From JASGTU01 sp963821815 (GTDB taxonomy: Bacteria; Chloroflexota; Anaerolineae; Caldilineales; Caldilineaceae), in the NCBI GenBank assembly GCA_963821815.1, contig CAWGFG010000006.1, forward strand, positions 3,906,001-3,970,000: a DNA stretch of 64,000 nucleotides, written 5' to 3'. Position 1 is the stretch's first letter. Every line of letters begins with the position of its first letter. Shown here piece by piece: positions 1 to 8,285 of the stretch. Both the position numbers and the translations under genes were made by a program. Under the pieces are notes generated by a model, which worked only from the letters and a program-made list of their open reading frames with translations, searched no databases and was not told the origin of the DNA.

Positions 1-78
1 ACGGCCGTACAGGAACGCACAGCTCGTTCCACGAAGGCGCGCGACATCTACGATCTGCAATCGTCGTTGTTTGCGTGA
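1..78 (+). CDS. C-terminal tail of an unidentified protein (5' truncated by window edge)
   Basis: Frame 1 is open from the first base to a TGA at 76-78 and reads as 25 residues ending ...IYDLQSSLFA. The amino-acid composition is ordinary for a folded protein end, and a 350-base non-coding stretch follows. Too little remains to assign a family. It could be chance open frame at the edge, so confidence is moderate. Confidence 0.4.
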   Translation, partial: TAVQERTARSTKARDIYDLQSSLFA

Positions 79-436
79 CTATGGCAACTTGAAACAGAAC
101 GAACGCGTTTTGACGTCGAACTGAACGCTGCGTTATTGGATGAACAGCACACCGAGGGGACGTGATGCCAGGCTATCCTTGACTACCGTTGTCTTCCGCA
201 TCCACTGCATCGGGGGCGGCAGTGGATATTGACGCTTACAACCTAGGATTTATCCATTATGGCATACTCTTGGGCCTTATGAATTGCGCTAGCGCAATTT
301 GCACGCAAATTGGTGAAATTTGTTTGAAATTCCTGCCCTTTCGTCGGGGATTGCCGCGAATACTGCAGACCAATAACAAAAAGGCGACGAGGAATCTCTC
401 CCCGTCGCCTGCAGACTCGTCTTACCTAGTGTAAGG
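79..436. other. non-coding stretch between gene tail and rraA-like gene
   Basis: About 360 bases without a convincing gene. The only structure I see is the terminator hairpin at 378-410. A short open frame at 189-434 on the plus strand runs through this terminator, lacks a Shine-Dalgarno and has no recognisable domain, so I do not count it as a gene. Confidence 0.6.
378..410 (-). terminator. Rho-independent terminator of the RraA-family gene
   Basis: Perfect stem AGGCGACG (382-389) with CGTCGCCT (403-410); read on the minus strand the stem is followed by a run of five T (bases 378-382 are A on the plus strand). It lies 27 bases past the stop codon of the minus-strand gene ending at 437. Confidence 0.8.
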
Positions 437-1141
437 TTAGGCGCGACCCCATTTGGTGAAGGCGTCCTCGAACGACATACCCGCAGCTACATCCTCGCGC
501 ATACCCTGTTCGCGACGTTCCATATCCTCGGCAGCGACCAGCGCCTCCATTGCGATAGCCTGCGGCACCACAACGACCCCGTCCGGACCGCCAATGATCC
601 AGTCGCCCGGATCGACGCGCACCTGGTCAGTGAGTGTACCTGGCATCGCGATGGTCTCGTTGATGGCGTTGATCTTCCAGCGATCGGCCGATTCAATGGG
701 AGATGTGCCGCGTGCGCAGACGGTGTATTCCGGAATGACTTCCAATCCTAGCCAGTCGCGAATCATGGAGTCGAGCACGATGCCCTTGGCGCCCTTCTGC
801 TTGATCGCCCAGCTAGTCATCTCTCCAAACTTGCCGGAATGGGGTTCACCGCCGGTTTCGATGACCACGACACAACCCGGGTAGCAAGCGTCCATCACTG
901 CGCCGAAATAGTCGACACTCTTGTTCTGCTGCTCGTATTCCTTGCGAGTGCGCGGGTCGCGACCGCCGCGTGCCGTCACTGCTACGCCAGCCAGATGTTG
1001 TCGCGGGAAAAGCGGGCGAATGCCCAGGTCGATACACTGGTTGCTGTAGCCCATATCGTCCAGTGTGTCATAAAGGTTGGCGATCCGGATCTTGTCCCAG
1101 CGCGCTTGGAGTTCCAGCAGAGACTGTTCATCGGTAGACAT
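437..1141 (-). CDS. RraA / HMG-aldolase family protein
   Basis: 234 residues, usual length for the RraA/demethylmenaquinone methyltransferase-like fold. Family members are either RNase E inhibitors (RraA) or divalent-metal aldolases cleaving 4-hydroxy-4-methyl-2-oxoglutarate or decarboxylating oxaloacetate to pyruvate. Visible hallmarks are the glycine-rich GGEPHSGKFGE segment (about 97-107), the DSMIRD motif (124-129, Arg128 and Asp129 being the substrate and metal residues in aldolases) and the terminal PGDWIIGGPDGVVVVP signature. The ATG at 1141 has AAGGAAA upstream. It is divergent from the glycerate kinase/enolase-like pair and shares their 390-base control region, which favours a metabolic aldolase role over RNA-decay control. 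Cytosolic. Substrate not known. Confidence 0.82.
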   Translation of the reverse strand: MSTDEQSLLELQARWDKIRIANLYDTLDDMGYSNQCIDLGIRPLFPRQHLAGVAVTARGGRDPRTRKEYEQQNKSVDYFGAVMDACYPGCVVVIETGGEPHSGKFGEMTSWAIKQKGAKGIVLDSMIRDWLGLEVIPEYTVCARGTSPIESADRWKINAINETIAMPGTLTDQVRVDPGDWIIGGPDGVVVVPQAIAMEALVAAEDMERREQGMREDVAAGMSFEDAFTKWGRA

Positions 1142-1527
1142 ATGCTTTTCCTTCTAGATTGACTTGGTTGTAGCCCATGACTTTCTGTGCCATAGGCAAA
1201 TTCAGTGTTTCGTGCCGCTATTGGCACCGAAACCTCCACGTTAGGGAGCCGTATATGATGAGCACAATCGATGTGTCCACTCACGGCAAAATCACAGGTA
1301 TTGCACCTGTACACTCTACCACAGATAGGCCACTTCTTGCTTCTTCAACGATGCAATAATAGTGACTTGCACACGTAGCCGGTAAGGCAGTCTGCATATG
1401 CCTTCACGTACGGCGCCGTCAGTTTTTGAGAAAATGCACGATTTTGGGTATCCTTATCCGAGCATACCGAACGCGCTGTCCAATCCTCCTCTTACATCGC
1501 ATGGTACACATTCACGACGGAGTACGT
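1142..1527. other. divergent intergenic control region
   Basis: About 386 bases between the divergent RraA-like gene and the glycerate kinase. It contains an inverted repeat at 1294-1310 (listed separately) and a weaker imperfect hairpin at 1208-1232 (TTTCG-TGCC ... GGCA-CGAAA). No gene is supported. Confidence 0.6.
1294..1310. promoter_or_regulatory. candidate operator, inverted repeat ACAGGT-N5-ACCTGT
   Basis: A 17-base perfect dyad in the divergent promoter region, with half-sites ACAGGT (1294-1299) and ACCTGT (1305-1310). Size and spacing suit a dimeric helix-turn-helix repressor, but no cognate regulator gene is adjacent. Inference only. Confidence 0.3.
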
Positions 1528-3042
1528 ATGAACCCTTCCCTGGACATGCAACGCATTACAAACGGTGACATTTTGACCTCTCACGGTCACATTGAAGGCC
1601 GCAAGTTGATGCTGGAGATACTCGAGGCAGGCATCCACGCCGCGGATCCATACTTCGCTATGTTGAAGCTTATGCGGCGAGAAGGCGATCGCTTCATCTT
1701 TGGCGGCGAGGAATACGAACCGGACGGCGGTCCCAGCGGCGACGATGTAGTCGACTTGAACGAATGCGGGCGCATATTCGTGTTTGGCGCGGGCAAAGGC
1801 ATTCAGCGCGCAGCAAAGTCGGTTGAGGATATCCTCGGCGACCGCTTGACGGGTGGGCATGTTATCGCAAAGCATGGCGAGCCGGTCATTCTGGACGTGG
1901 TCGGCGTTACGCATGGGGCCCATCCGGTACCTGACGAAGGCTGCATCGAGGGCTGCAAGAAGATCATCGCCATGACCGAGGATCTGACCGAAGACGATGT
2001 GGTCATCACCATGATCGGCAACGGCATCGGTTCGTTGCTTACCTATCCCGTAGACGGTGTCAGTCTGGACGATGTGCAGCGAGTGGTGCACATGTTCCAG
2101 ATCGAAAAGGGCGGTCCGACGCTAGACCTGATCCCCATCCGTAACCATTTGGATCAGATCAAAGGCGGACAATTTTCCAAGTATATTCAGCCGGCAAGAG
2201 CCATCCACATCTTGGCCTTCCATAAGTCATCGTATGAGCGGGTTTTGACTGCGCCGCGATATCGCTGGCTGCATACGTTGCCGGACGAGACGACGAATGC
2301 AGACGCGATCGCCTCGTTGAAGAAGTGGGAATGCTGGGATAGCGTACCAGAGTCGGTGCGCACCTATTTGACTCATCCGGACCCGGCGCGGGAAACCTTG
2401 AAGATAGACGAATTTGAGGCCATGAATCAGCGCGTGTTCTGCCTATTTCCCAAGGCGAATGGCGTCGTTCCCTCCGCTGTGAAAAAGGCTAAGGAACTTG
2501 GGCTCAACGCGCATATGCTCTACAACAACTACACCATGATGGCGGAGGCAAGCCAGGTAGGCAAGGTAGTCGGCAATCTGGCGATGCACTCTGAAATCGA
2601 CGGGGATCCGTTCACACCGCCGGTTGCCATCGTCGGCGGAGGTGAGCTGCTAGTCACTGTGGGCAAGAATGGCGGCATGGGCGGACGCGATCAAGAGTTC
2701 GCCGTGTCGGCAGCGGTTGAGATCGAAGGCAGCCATCATGTCATCGTCGGTTCCGTCGATTCCGATGGCACGGATGGTCCTGGACATCAGTTTGTGGATG
2801 GTCGCGAAGGCGTTCCGGTGCTTGCCGGCGGCATCGTGGACGGTGAAACATATGAGCGGGCGCGCGAAGTGGGTCTCGACTTGCGCGACGTCCTCAAGCG
2901 CCACGATACCTCGCCGGCGCTCCATGTGCTTGGGGACGGCATCGAAGCCACCATGGCCATGGCCATGGGCGACTTGAGCGTGGCCATCATCTTGGGCAGA
3001 AGCACCTCCGAAGAGACGGGTAGGGGTCCGTACTGGGCCTAG
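1528..3042 (+). CDS. glycerate 2-kinase (MOFRL/TtuD-type family), long form
   Basis: About 504 residues. The family phosphorylates D-glycerate with ATP to 2-phosphoglycerate. Seen in order: GAGKG (87-91, Lys90 in the position of the family's AAGKA lysine), HPVPDEG (132-138), the IGNGIGSLL glycine loop, the NHLDQIKGGQ segment matching the family's hxLSxIKGGrLA motif, and near the C-terminus NGGMGGRDQEFA and DSDGTDGP, the MOFRL-domain signatures. Start chosen at ATG 1528 because GGAG sits five bases upstream; TTG 1426 and ATG 1501 give longer proteins without better signals. It is longer than typical 420-450-residue members, with an insert between the glycine loop and the MOFRL domain. The next gene downstream is an enolase relative, which would use its product. 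Cytosolic. Confidence 0.85.
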   Translation: MNPSLDMQRITNGDILTSHGHIEGRKLMLEILEAGIHAADPYFAMLKLMRREGDRFIFGGEEYEPDGGPSGDDVVDLNECGRIFVFGAGKGIQRAAKSVEDILGDRLTGGHVIAKHGEPVILDVVGVTHGAHPVPDEGCIEGCKKIIAMTEDLTEDDVVITMIGNGIGSLLTYPVDGVSLDDVQRVVHMFQIEKGGPTLDLIPIRNHLDQIKGGQFSKYIQPARAIHILAFHKSSYERVLTAPRYRWLHTLPDETTNADAIASLKKWECWDSVPESVRTYLTHPDPARETLKIDEFEAMNQRVFCLFPKANGVVPSAVKKAKELGLNAHMLYNNYTMMAEASQVGKVVGNLAMHSEIDGDPFTPPVAIVGGGELLVTVGKNGGMGGRDQEFAVSAAVEIEGSHHVIVGSVDSDGTDGPGHQFVDGREGVPVLAGGIVDGETYERAREVGLDLRDVLKRHDTSPALHVLGDGIEATMAMAMGDLSVAIILGRSTSEETGRGPYWA

Positions 3043-3192
3043 CGTACGACTGACAGATTCCGTCGATAAATCTAGTTGATGAACCTAATCGACAACGAGT
3101 AGTTGCTAGTACGAACGTTTGTTAATGAAATGTAATTGAAGATCTGCTATTGATATTGATCTACAACAACTAACTGAATTGAGGGAAGGTAA

Positions 3193-4479
3193 ATGAGTTC
3201 AGGCACAACGATTACAGCTGTCACTGCTCGGGAAATCTATTCCGACCGCGGCCATCCAGGCGTAGAATGTACAGTCAAGACAGAGAACGGATCCAAGGGC
3301 GTCGCTGTTGTCACGGCCGGTGTTTCTGTAGGTGAGTTCGAGGTTCAATTTGCCTATGACGGCGGCGAGCGCTTCAAAGGGCGCGGCGTGAAAAAAGCAG
3401 TACGCAATGTTGAGGATATTATCGGTCCCGCCATCATAGGCACGGACGCCAGCGATCAGCAGGCGGTCGATGCAGCCATTATTGAAGCGGACGGTTCTCC
3501 GACCAAGACGAACTTAGGCGGCAACGCCACAGCCAGCGCATCTGCAGCAACGCTGTTCGCCGGTGCCGCTAGCCTAGGTATCCCCCTGTATCGTCATATC
3601 GGCGGCGTGAACGCACGCACGTTGCCCGTGCCAGGTGTTATTACGCTTCTCGGCAGCAATCGCTACGGTGGCGGCAAACGCTCCGGCGGCAAGCCAAGCC
3701 ATTCGTTCATCTGCTATGGCTTCGAGACCTTCTCGGAAGCGTCGTACAACTGCTGGCTGCTAAACAAGGAGTTCCTGAGCCTGATCGACAAGAAGTTTGA
3801 CCTGTGGAGTGATCGGGAACGCGGTATCGTGCCGCCTGGGAAGACCAAGCACGACAGTGAAATCTGGGACGTCATGGTGCAGGCCATCGAGAATACCGGC
3901 AACGAAGGCAAAGTAGGTATTCAAGTGGATGTGGCGGCAGGCACGTACTACAACAAAGAGACGCAAATGTATGAAGGGCTGTTCTCGGCGCAGGACAAGT
4001 CCCGCGATGACATGTTCAAGCTGTATGAATGGATGGTCGCCAACTATCCATTCGTGATCATCGAAGACCCGCTGGACGAAAATGATTACGAAGGTCACGC
4101 AGTCTTAACACGCGAATTGGGCATTCAGATCGTGGGCGACGACCTGTTCACGACCAACACGGAGCGCTTGCAGCAGGGGCTCGAAGTAGGCGCGGCCAAT
4201 TGCATGCTGCTCAAAGTCAACCAGATCGGCACCATCTCAGAAGCGTTCGATGCCGTGCGCATGTGTTATGACAACGGTTACGGCGTCATGCCGTGCGATA
4301 GCCGCGGCGAAGGCGCCAACATAGCGGACTACGTGGTAGGTCTGAACACGGGGCATCTGCGAGAAGGTGGTACTGGCCCGGTGGGCAACCGCTTCCTGCA
4401 GATTGAGGCTGAACTGGGCAGCCGAGCTAAGTTCGCCGGCAGGATGGGATTCAAGCCGAACCACAACACCCAGAATTAG
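3193..4479 (+). CDS. divergent enolase-family protein (non-canonical active site)
   Basis: 428 residues, full enolase length, alignable end to end. Conserved: the N-terminal REIYSDRGHP motif, metal ligands Asp246 (VDVAAG), Glu291 (IEDPLDEND) and Asp317 (IVGDDLFTTN), and catalytic Lys341 (LLKVNQIG). Changed: the loop PSGASTG is TAGVSVG (41-47); the GGxHADN..QEFM loop is replaced by a Gly/Lys/Arg-rich segment at about 153-172; the GDEGG motif with the general-base glutamate is absent; SHRSGE is reshaped to CDSRGE (368-373); the late active-site lysine is Arg390. So the fold and metal site look intact but 2-phosphoglycerate dehydration chemistry is doubtful. GAGGGAAGG precedes ATG 3193; the glycerate kinase lies 150 bases upstream and is probably co-transcribed. 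I leave the symbol blank because a housekeeping eno should be canonical. Confidence 0.85.
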   Translation: MSSGTTITAVTAREIYSDRGHPGVECTVKTENGSKGVAVVTAGVSVGEFEVQFAYDGGERFKGRGVKKAVRNVEDIIGPAIIGTDASDQQAVDAAIIEADGSPTKTNLGGNATASASAATLFAGAASLGIPLYRHIGGVNARTLPVPGVITLLGSNRYGGGKRSGGKPSHSFICYGFETFSEASYNCWLLNKEFLSLIDKKFDLWSDRERGIVPPGKTKHDSEIWDVMVQAIENTGNEGKVGIQVDVAAGTYYNKETQMYEGLFSAQDKSRDDMFKLYEWMVANYPFVIIEDPLDENDYEGHAVLTRELGIQIVGDDLFTTNTERLQQGLEVGAANCMLLKVNQIGTISEAFDAVRMCYDNGYGVMPCDSRGEGANIADYVVGLNTGHLREGGTGPVGNRFLQIEAELGSRAKFAGRMGFKPNHNTQN

Positions 4480-4497
4480 TCTTCGAATCTTACACAT

Positions 4498-4534
4498 ATC
4501 GGTTTCGCTGGATAGGAATACCAGCGAAACTGAT
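4498..4534. terminator. hairpin after the enolase-like gene (first of two)
   Basis: Fourteen-base stem ATCGGTTTCGCTGG (4498-4511) with CCAGCGAAACTGAT (4521-4534), one G-T wobble, nine-base loop. No clear T-run. With the next hairpin it separates convergent genes. Confidence 0.6.
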
Positions 4535-4544
4535 CAGGTTGGAC

Positions 4545-4583
4545 AGTAGAAGCCTTGCGGAACGATTCCGCAAGGCTTCTACT
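4545..4583. terminator. perfect 18-bp hairpin, probable bidirectional terminator
   Basis: Left arm 4545-4562 and right arm 4566-4583 are exact reverse complements around a three-base loop CGA. It lies between the enolase-like gene (+) and the PA14-like gene (-), 39 bases past the latter's stop. The T-run is weak on both strands, so it may also act as an mRNA 3'-end stabiliser. Confidence 0.65.
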
Positions 4584-4621
4584 ATAGCTAAGTTAACCTG
4601 CAAACTCCATCCGATCAAACA

Positions 4622-5422
4622 CTAGTTCGGGAACCATCCTGCGCCGGTCTTGGAACATTTATACGACTTCTGTGGTACGTCGGGATCACAACTCACTGTG
4701 AAGCTCGTGACCGAATCCGGTTTGCAGTTCCCCCAAACCTCGATGTTCGGCTCTGAAGTAATCGAACCCATGTTAGGTGCATTCCACGCGCCGTTAGACT
4801 GGAAGCAAGCCGATTGCGGCAGTCCTTGTTGGATACACGGCGTGTAGTTGCCGAATTCTGTGGTCACGCTCGTGGCTGATGTGGGGCCACAGTTGCTGGG
4901 AGTCGGGTTGGGCGCAGGCGGCCCTGGCGGAGCCGGTGTCGGTACACTCGGATTACCTTTGACGGGCGCCCAGCCGACGCTAATATAGGCCAGATTCGTG
5001 TACTCGCGGTAATAGACGATAACGTGTTGCGTCGCCCCTGTGGGGAAGCTTATATCGACCGTAAAGGTCTTGCCCGACTGCCCTTGGCCACGCGTGTCCA
5101 GATACGTGACGCCGCCTACGATGAGCGACATCTCATCATCTGCAACCATTGTGAAACGGTACGTACCTGCGTAGAAGAAGGCATCAGTCTCATAGCTGGC
5201 TGTAAAATTGTCCGCAGGTACATTTGGTCCCGGTGAACCTGTACCCCAGTTATACGAAACGTAAGCCGTTGTGTCTGTCATAACCGGCGCCCCAGACCAG
5301 TCAGTATTGGCGTAATAATAAGCGGTCCACATATTACCGCTTTGAGCAGTGGCGTTCTGAATACTGATCGCAGGGACTAGAACCACTGCAATGAGTAGGG
5401 CGACAACTAAAATGCGTCGCAT
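4622..5422 (-). CDS. exported PA14-like domain protein with Cys-rich C-terminus
   Basis: 266 residues. A clear Sec signal peptide (MRR followed by a hydrophobic stretch, cleavage near NATAQ, residue 27). Residues about 30-152 look like a PA14-type beta-barrel (AYYYANTDWSGAPVMT start, AGTYRFTMVADDEMSLIVGG core), a carbohydrate-binding or adhesive module in many bacterial exoproteins. A Pro-rich linker (about 160-180) leads to an 85-residue C-terminal part with six cysteines, likely disulfide-bonded. GGAGGAAGGAG precedes the ATG. It follows another exported-protein gene in the same direction. The C-terminal domain is not recognised. Function beyond extracellular binding is not known. Confidence 0.75.
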   Translation of the reverse strand: MRRILVVALLIAVVLVPAISIQNATAQSGNMWTAYYYANTDWSGAPVMTDTTAYVSYNWGTGSPGPNVPADNFTASYETDAFFYAGTYRFTMVADDEMSLIVGGVTYLDTRGQGQSGKTFTVDISFPTGATQHVIVYYREYTNLAYISVGWAPVKGNPSVPTPAPPGPPAPNPTPSNCGPTSATSVTTEFGNYTPCIQQGLPQSACFQSNGAWNAPNMGSITSEPNIEVWGNCKPDSVTSFTVSCDPDVPQKSYKCSKTGAGWFPN

Positions 5423-5473
5423 GTAAGTTACTCCTTCCTCCGATGTCGGTCACTCATCTGAAGCTGGCGGATA

Positions 5474-5498
5474 CAGCCCGCGACTTGTGTGCGGGCTG
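5474..5498. terminator. short hairpin between two exported-protein genes
   Basis: CAGCCCGC (5474-5481) pairs with GCGGGCTG (5491-5498), nine-base loop, 84 bases beyond the stop of the upstream minus-strand gene. No T-run, so termination is uncertain. Confidence 0.35.
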
Positions 5499-5581
5499 AT
5501 TCTATTCTCTTCGCTCGAGCTGCTACCGTGACGCTGTGAATCGAGTATGCTCTTGCGGTCGATGTCTGCATTCGTGTGGAC

Positions 5582-7060
5582 CTATTCATTGGCAGTCGAG
5601 AGCACTTCCGGCTCGTCGCTCGTGTCTGTAACAGAGAGTTGGCCGGATACCGGCGTTTCCGGATCAAATCGACCGACCCATACAGCATATAGACCCTCGG
5701 TTGGGCTGTCGATGTCGATGACCGGATTCTGATTCACGCCGTCGGCCGAATCGTCAGCGCAGGTGACCGACTTGTCGGGGCCGATGACCAGCAAGCTGGA
5801 GTCGCCGTCTCCTTCGAAGTGGACGCGTATGACGTCTGCACTACCTTGCCAGTTGAACGTGTAGGATGGGGCAGGCGTCACCAATCCGGCGCAGTGTTCT
5901 TCCACTAGCGGAAGAGCAAAGAGCGGCACGTTGCCTTCTGCCACGACATCGACGCTCGTAGGCAGCTCAGCCTGCGTGATGACATCCGCAGAGTCGGCGG
6001 CTGCCTGCAATGTCGCCATCAACGTTTCTTCGTCAATGACGTCGACACCAGCCGGTCCAAGCTCAGAAATAGGGCCGCGTCGGATGAGACCGCCGAGGTT
6101 GAATGTCCCAACCTCAACTTCCGGTTTCGTGGTTAGTACTAGTACGCCGGGCAGCAACTGTCCGGCTGCGTAGCTGCCGGCCCAAATTCTGTACTCTCCC
6201 TCTTCCGGCATGTCCATCTGAATGACGGGGTCGAGCAGATTCTTGCTGGCATCATCGTTGCAGAGGACGTTGCCGCTGGGCGTCATGATGACCATTGTGG
6301 GATCGTCGTTGCTCACCATGAACGCCTTGAGCATGTCAGCTTCGCCGCTCCAGTTGAGCGTTACAATCGGCTCCGGGTTGATGTAGCCTGTGCAATCTAC
6401 GCCTAGCAGCTCTGCTGGCACCTCGCCGCCGGCATTCACGCTCATGAAGGTCGGGTCCAGCGGGAAACCTGCGCTCAGGTTGATTGTGAAGAGCGCAGTC
6501 TCAATGTTTGCCAGGATGTCCGTCGCCGCGCGCAATGTTAAACCTTGGGAACCGAAGAGGCTCACTTCGTAGTCGGTGGCGATAAGTGCGTCGCCGTCTT
6601 TCTGGAAGACGATGACGGCAGGCTCATCGTAGGCGGCGTCAGCCTGTCCTGTGATTGTCACCGTGACCATACCTTCGCCGCTGTCTTCCCAGGTCCCTAC
6701 TTCACGGATTGGCGGCTCACCGTTTTGAAACTGCGTATCCCACTGCATAGTGCCGTCACTGAAGAAACGGACAGTTAGGACGCGCAAGCCGCCGCCGGAC
6801 GCGGCCGGCAAAATGGTGATGTACGTGTCATAGTCGATGATTGCTTCCGCTTCGTCTGCAGCGGCTTCGTCGACGCTCAGTTCGCTGTCTGCCGCCTCCT
6901 CGGTTGCCACGGCATCTGCACTTGCTGTCTCGGCCTGGTTTGATTCTGATGTATCGCTTTGTGCGAACGCGTCGGCGCTGCCGGCAACCATCGTCATCCC
7001 CATGGCAAGAATTGCGAACGCTATCAACAAAAGCGTTCGTCGCCACGAAATATGTTTCAT
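5582..7060 (-). CDS. exported protein with two PPC-like beta-sandwich domains
   Basis: 492 residues. Signal peptide (about 1-34, ending near ADAFAQ), then an Ala/Glu-rich acidic linker, then a beta-rich domain (about 75-180; GTWEDSGEGMVTVTITGQ) that resembles NlpE/lipocalin-like strands. Two related C-terminal domains follow: one begins near the DCTGYINPEP motif and contains NWSGEADMLKAFM, VLCNDDASKN and EGEYRIWAG; the other begins at EHCAGLVTPAP with NWQGSADVIRVHF, VTCADDSADG and EGLYAVWVG. Each carries two cysteines and the GxYxVWxG ending typical of bacterial prepeptidase C-terminal-like domains, which here are probably structural or binding modules. A strong GGAGGGAAGGA lies before ATG 7060. 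Cell-surface or secreted; no enzymatic domain seen. Confidence 0.72.
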   Translation of the reverse strand: MKHISWRRTLLLIAFAILAMGMTMVAGSADAFAQSDTSESNQAETASADAVATEEAADSELSVDEAAADEAEAIIDYDTYITILPAASGGGLRVLTVRFFSDGTMQWDTQFQNGEPPIREVGTWEDSGEGMVTVTITGQADAAYDEPAVIVFQKDGDALIATDYEVSLFGSQGLTLRAATDILANIETALFTINLSAGFPLDPTFMSVNAGGEVPAELLGVDCTGYINPEPIVTLNWSGEADMLKAFMVSNDDPTMVIMTPSGNVLCNDDASKNLLDPVIQMDMPEEGEYRIWAGSYAAGQLLPGVLVLTTKPEVEVGTFNLGGLIRRGPISELGPAGVDVIDEETLMATLQAAADSADVITQAELPTSVDVVAEGNVPLFALPLVEEHCAGLVTPAPSYTFNWQGSADVIRVHFEGDGDSSLLVIGPDKSVTCADDSADGVNQNPVIDIDSPTEGLYAVWVGRFDPETPVSGQLSVTDTSDEPEVLSTANE

Positions 7061-7526
7061 GTATCCTTCCCTCCTGTCATATTCGAACTTGCTCTTTTGA
7101 TCGGCTACTGACTGAATTCCATATAAGGTTTCTTGTTATGGCGCACGTTGTCTGATTTTGTCTGCCTCCGCACGAGGATACTGAACGAATACCAACGTCA
7201 CTGCGATCAGCATGGATGTGCCGAAAGCGTCAGACGCCCGTCTGTCAGAACCTCATTCTGAACGAGGCAAGAATTGGCATACAAGGCTCTACTGGCTGTC
7301 GTCGCCCAATACCAATACGTTTGCTGCCGCGCCAAAGGTGTGGCTGCAGTTGCTACTACAAATTATTGGATATGGACCAGCTATTGAATAATACTGCATT
7401 GTGGCATAGGTTGCGAACAGTTCATATGTCTCTCTTGGCGATGGCGTAACGTAGACATGTATGGCATTTACAGGCCTGCAGTACGGTGTTTATGAAACTA
7501 AATAAGGATGAATGGAAGGTTTGATA
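7061..7526. other. non-coding divergent region
   Basis: About 465 bases between divergent genes, expected to hold both promoters. The only local structure is the short dyad CAGACG-CC-CGTCTG at 7231-7244. No gene supported. Confidence 0.55.
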
Positions 7527-8060
7527 ATGATTCGTGGTGACAAAATTGATCTGCGTTTGGTTCGCGAGGACGAGTTAGAAACATTCAGCGAACTCATGAA
7601 CGACGTAGAAAATAACGGCGAGTTCTGGCCGTCGGAACTGACATCGCTTTCGACATTGCACAAACGCTTTGAGGAAAACGGGTTGTGGGGTGAACGATTC
7701 GGCACGCTTGTCATCTGCGACAAGGATGATCGGATTGTTGGCGAGATTGTTTGGTTCAAGACACTGGACTACATGGAAGAGTTTGAGATCGGTTATCGGA
7801 TTTTTCTCGCCGAGGATCGCGGCCGTGGAGCGACCTCCGAAGCGCTCGCGCTGATGACCCGATATCTCTTCACGTATGCAAAGGTCAACCGTCTACGCCT
7901 GATGATCGATTGTGATAACGGACCGTCACAGCGGGTTGCCGAGAAATGTGGCTATTTGAACGAGGGCAGGACTCGTGGCTGTATGATGTTGCGCGGCGAA
8001 TACCGGGATATGTATACCTATTCTATCCTGCGCAAGGAAGTGCTGAACCAGGACGAATAG
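7527..8060 (+). CDS. GNAT-family N-acetyltransferase (RimJ/RimL-like)
   Basis: 177 residues from ATG 7527, chosen because GGAAGG sits seven bases upstream; ATG 7512 would add MEGLI. The chain starts MIRGDKIDLRLVREDE, typical of the RimJ/RimL acetyltransferase group, and has the acetyl-CoA loop around RGRGATSEALALM (motif A, Q/RxxGxG/A type) and the VNRLRLMIDCDN..SQRVAEKCGY segment (motif B). These enzymes transfer acetyl from acetyl-CoA to an amine; substrates range from ribosomal protein N-termini to antibiotics. Flanked by non-coding DNA on both sides, so it is probably transcribed alone. Substrate cannot be inferred. Confidence 0.85.
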   Translation: MIRGDKIDLRLVREDELETFSELMNDVENNGEFWPSELTSLSTLHKRFEENGLWGERFGTLVICDKDDRIVGEIVWFKTLDYMEEFEIGYRIFLAEDRGRGATSEALALMTRYLFTYAKVNRLRLMIDCDNGPSQRVAEKCGYLNEGRTRGCMMLRGEYRDMYTYSILRKEVLNQDE

Positions 8061-8285
8061 ACACGGTCTGTTGTTGCTTGCATAGCAGGCGAATGTCGAC
8101 TGAGCGTCCGGAAGTCTTGTGGTGGATTTTCTACAGATCTGTTACTATTGTCATGAACAATAGCGTAGGATCTTTTTTGAGAGCATTTCTTGTCTCTCAC
8201 GCCAACTAGCTCATCTATTTCTACCATAGTCGTCCAAGCATAATCATCTTGCCTATTCGCAAGATACCCGAGAAGGAGCGTTGCA

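Noticed and set aside
189..434. Short plus-strand open frame in the first intergenic region
   Set aside because: Runs through the terminator hairpin, no ribosome site, no domain.
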